Positions 4,823 to 6,392 of a stretch of 6,392 nt of DNA are shown in pieces. Position numbers and translations under genes: made by a program. Under the pieces are notes generated by a model that was not told the origin of the DNA, searched no databases, and worked only from the letters and a program-made list of their open reading frames with translations. The number at the start of each line of letters is the position of its first letter. The first letter of the stretch is position 1. Origin of the DNA: an uncultured Clostridium sp. (lineage in GTDB: Bacteria; Bacillota; Clostridia; TANB77; CAG-508); NCBI GenBank assembly GCA_947643945.1, contig CANRXN010000063.1:1-6392 (forward strand). Reading direction: 5' to 3'.

Positions 4823-6187
4823 ATGGCAAAATCAAGATTAGAAATTCAAAAACAAATTTTAGAAGATTTAAACAAAAGAGCAGATGTATTAGTTGATGCA
4901 ATATTAAATGAAGCTGAAATATCAAAATCAGCATTAGATCCTTCCAAAGTACAAGCAATAAATGATATTATTCATAGACTAGAAGGGATGACATTCAATG
5001 GAAACATTGAATTGCTAAAGTCTTCCATAAATGTATATAATAAAGCAATAAAAGCAATTGACGAACAATTGAAATCAGAAAATATGAAGGATTTTGAGAA
5101 ATTTTCAGCAACTTCATTAGAGAATGCTAAAAAGTTATTAGAAGCACAATCTAAAAATGGAAGAATAGGAACTATTTTTGAAAAAGTAGAAGAAATAGCA
5201 AAAGCAGAAAAATCTGGAGATATTGAAAAAAGATACAATGACGAACAAATTGAACAAATTGATTATAATGTTAAAGAACAAAAAGAAAGTGAAGCAGAAA
5301 GATTAAATTCATTTAATAAGGTAATGGCACAAACTAGAATTGCAAGAGAAAATTTGCAAGAAGTAGATGCTATTGTAAAAAAAGTAGAAGACTTAGTAAA
5401 AGAAAGAGAAGAGTGTAAAAAGAAATTAGCTTCACCAGATGCCTCAAAAGAAGAGAAAGAAGAACTAAAAAAAGATATAGAATTCATAGAAAAAGAAATT
5501 CAAGAAACTTCTGCAAAAGCAAAAACTGACGAAAAAGATACCGCTTATGATATGAATAAAGGCGAAAAAATAGAAGCTTATATTAAAAGAATACAAGAAC
5601 AATTAAAAGCAAAAACACAAATGATAGAAGCAGAACTTATAAGTGAAATAAAAAACATTAAAGATGTAGAAATTGATTTGGGTACAGAAAAGAAAAGAGT
5701 AGAAGACTATCTAAAAGATTACATGGCAGATGCAAAAAACCTACACAATTTGACAAACAAATTGACAGTAGATAAAATGATGCTTAGAAAAAATATTGAA
5801 AAAGATGATAAGCATAAAGAAATGCAAGAGTTAGAAAACAAAAAAAGAGTTTACGAGCAAAGAAATAAGGAAATGGTTGCTTATGAAACTAAGTTCGACT
5901 GGAAACATCCATTTAAATCCCTAAAAAATATGTGGAGTAAAAGGGGAGAAAAGAGTAACACAAAAAATGGTAATACAAATGAAATAACAGCAGTAGATAG
6001 CTTAGTTCTAAAAGAAGTAGAAAAATCAGTAAAAAGTATAGGAAAAGGATTTAAAGCTCAATATAAAGTTGAAGAAAAAGATAGAATTTCAGCGGAAGTT
6101 GAAACAGTTCTTAATACAAGAAGAGAGAAATTTTATCAACAATTGGAACAAGAAGAAGCTAAAAAAGCAAAGGATAATGAAAGATAA
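4823..6187 (+). CDS. 454-residue soluble coiled-coil protein of unknown function
   Basis: ATG 4823 lies seven bases after AGGA (4812-4815). No signal peptide or membrane segment is visible, so the product should be cytoplasmic. Residues ~1-90 are predicted helical with moderate hydrophobicity and may form a small folded domain (LNKRADVLVDAIL, INDIIHRLEGM). Residues ~90-350 are long Lys/Glu-rich heptad-like coiled coil with the only cysteine (198) in REECKKKL. A break with an aromatic/proline motif FDWKHPFKSLKNMW (358-371) is followed by a polar Asn/Lys/Thr linker (~375-387). A final helical tail ends in a charged QQLEQEEAKKAKDNER. No ATPase, nuclease or DNA-binding motif is seen, so it is not an SMC-type enzyme. 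It may be a structural or scaffold protein; PspA- or TelA-like roles were considered but no signature supports them. It shares its operon with the 59-residue helical protein. Codon use matches the AT-rich host. Confidence 0.8.
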   Translation: MAKSRLEIQKQILEDLNKRADVLVDAILNEAEISKSALDPSKVQAINDIIHRLEGMTFNGNIELLKSSINVYNKAIKAIDEQLKSENMKDFEKFSATSLENAKKLLEAQSKNGRIGTIFEKVEEIAKAEKSGDIEKRYNDEQIEQIDYNVKEQKESEAERLNSFNKVMAQTRIARENLQEVDAIVKKVEDLVKEREECKKKLASPDASKEEKEELKKDIEFIEKEIQETSAKAKTDEKDTAYDMNKGEKIEAYIKRIQEQLKAKTQMIEAELISEIKNIKDVEIDLGTEKKRVEDYLKDYMADAKNLHNLTNKLTVDKMMLRKNIEKDDKHKEMQELENKKRVYEQRNKEMVAYETKFDWKHPFKSLKNMWSKRGEKSNTKNGNTNEITAVDSLVLKEVEKSVKSIGKGFKAQYKVEEKDRISAEVETVLNTRREKFYQQLEQEEAKKAKDNER

Positions 6188-6203
6188 AAACTAAATAACA
6201 TAT

Positions 6204-6230
6204 AAGAACCCACGCAAAATGGGTTCTTTT
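6204..6230 (+). terminator. Rho-independent terminator of the coiled-coil operon
   Basis: AAGAACCCA (6204-6212) pairs perfectly over 9 bases with TGGGTTCTT (6220-6228) around a CGCAAAA loop, then TT and GT. It ends the operon 17 bases after the stop codon of the large coiled-coil gene. The symmetric A- and T-rich flanks could let it act weakly in both directions. Confidence 0.85.
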
Positions 6231-6239
6231 GTAATATTA

Positions 6240-6392
6240 GTTCTTATTACTCAACTCTTCTAATAACAATTTTTCAATTCTATCTACATTTGGAAAGATT
6301 AAATTTATTCCGTTTTGATTTTAATTTGAAAACTTTACCCTCACAATCCCCTTAAAGCTATAGTACGCAATCAGGCAGGTCGCAATGTTGGC
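6240..6392 (-). pseudogene. Possible minus-strand gene end with an in-frame stop, cut by the window edge
   Basis: One minus-strand frame enters from the right edge and reads ANIATCLIAYYSFKG then IVRVKFSN up to TAA at 6321-6323. It continues in the same frame as NQNGINLIFPNVDRIEKLL and LEELSNKN to a TAA at about 6234-6236. Both halves look protein-like and the second would suit the C-terminal helix of a soluble protein. The right-most ~55 bases are visibly more GC-rich than anything nearby. I do not recognise the family; a decayed mobile-element gene is one possibility. No start is visible and the reading is short, so this is tentative. Confidence 0.3.

Noticed and set aside
884..6392. A DGR template repeat or reverse transcriptase within the window
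   Set aside because: I found no second copy of the variable-region scaffold (GGAGGTAGTTACAAC or ATTGGCTTTCGT) on either strand by eye, and no reverse transcriptase catalytic motif.
1..6392. CRISPR array, tRNA or rRNA genes
   Set aside because: No regularly spaced direct repeats, tRNA T-loop/acceptor patterns or rRNA stretches were seen on either strand.

Overview
The window is AT-rich, tightly packed Firmicutes-type DNA, most likely from a Clostridia member (probably gut or host-associated). The strongest evidence is a 47-residue SCIFF ranthipeptide precursor with six cysteines, a near-universal marker of Clostridia. A folate-dependent TrmFO, strong AGGAGG-type ribosome binding sites, sigma-A-like promoters and a TTG start all fit. 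All convincing genes are on the plus strand.

Left part (1-1226): the 3' part of a gene for a C-type-lectin/formylglycine-generating-enzyme-like (CLec/SUMF1) protein runs in from the left edge. Its last ~140 bases change abruptly in base composition and codon choice. Every candidate variable codon ends in C or T and can be derived from AAY. This is the signature of the variable region of a diversity-generating retroelement (DGR) target. No reverse transcriptase, template repeat or avd gene lies in the window, so any such element would be further upstream or act in trans. About 340 bases without a gene follow, holding two hairpins and a consensus promoter.

Accessory/decay zone (1227-2640): a RhuM-family gene broken by an apparent out-of-frame internal deletion, a 48-residue membrane peptide with an excellent ribosome binding site, an alpha/beta-hydrolase gene cut short after its first strand-turn motif, and a GNAT acetyltransferase motif fragment. 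This looks like a graveyard of transferred or decaying genes.

Conserved zone (2641-4478): scfA (SCIFF) with its own extended -10 promoter, then stacked hairpins including two mutually exclusive ones, then trmFO for tRNA m5U54 formation. TrmFO carries two insertions relative to the usual ~435-residue form. The SCIFF radical SAM maturase is not next to the precursor here.

Right part (4479-6392): a two-gene operon of unknown function with its own promoter and terminator. It encodes a 59-residue charged helical protein and a 454-residue soluble coiled-coil protein. Beyond its terminator are ~160 bases with no plus-strand gene. The extreme right edge is locally GC-rich and contains a possible minus-strand gene end interrupted by an in-frame stop.
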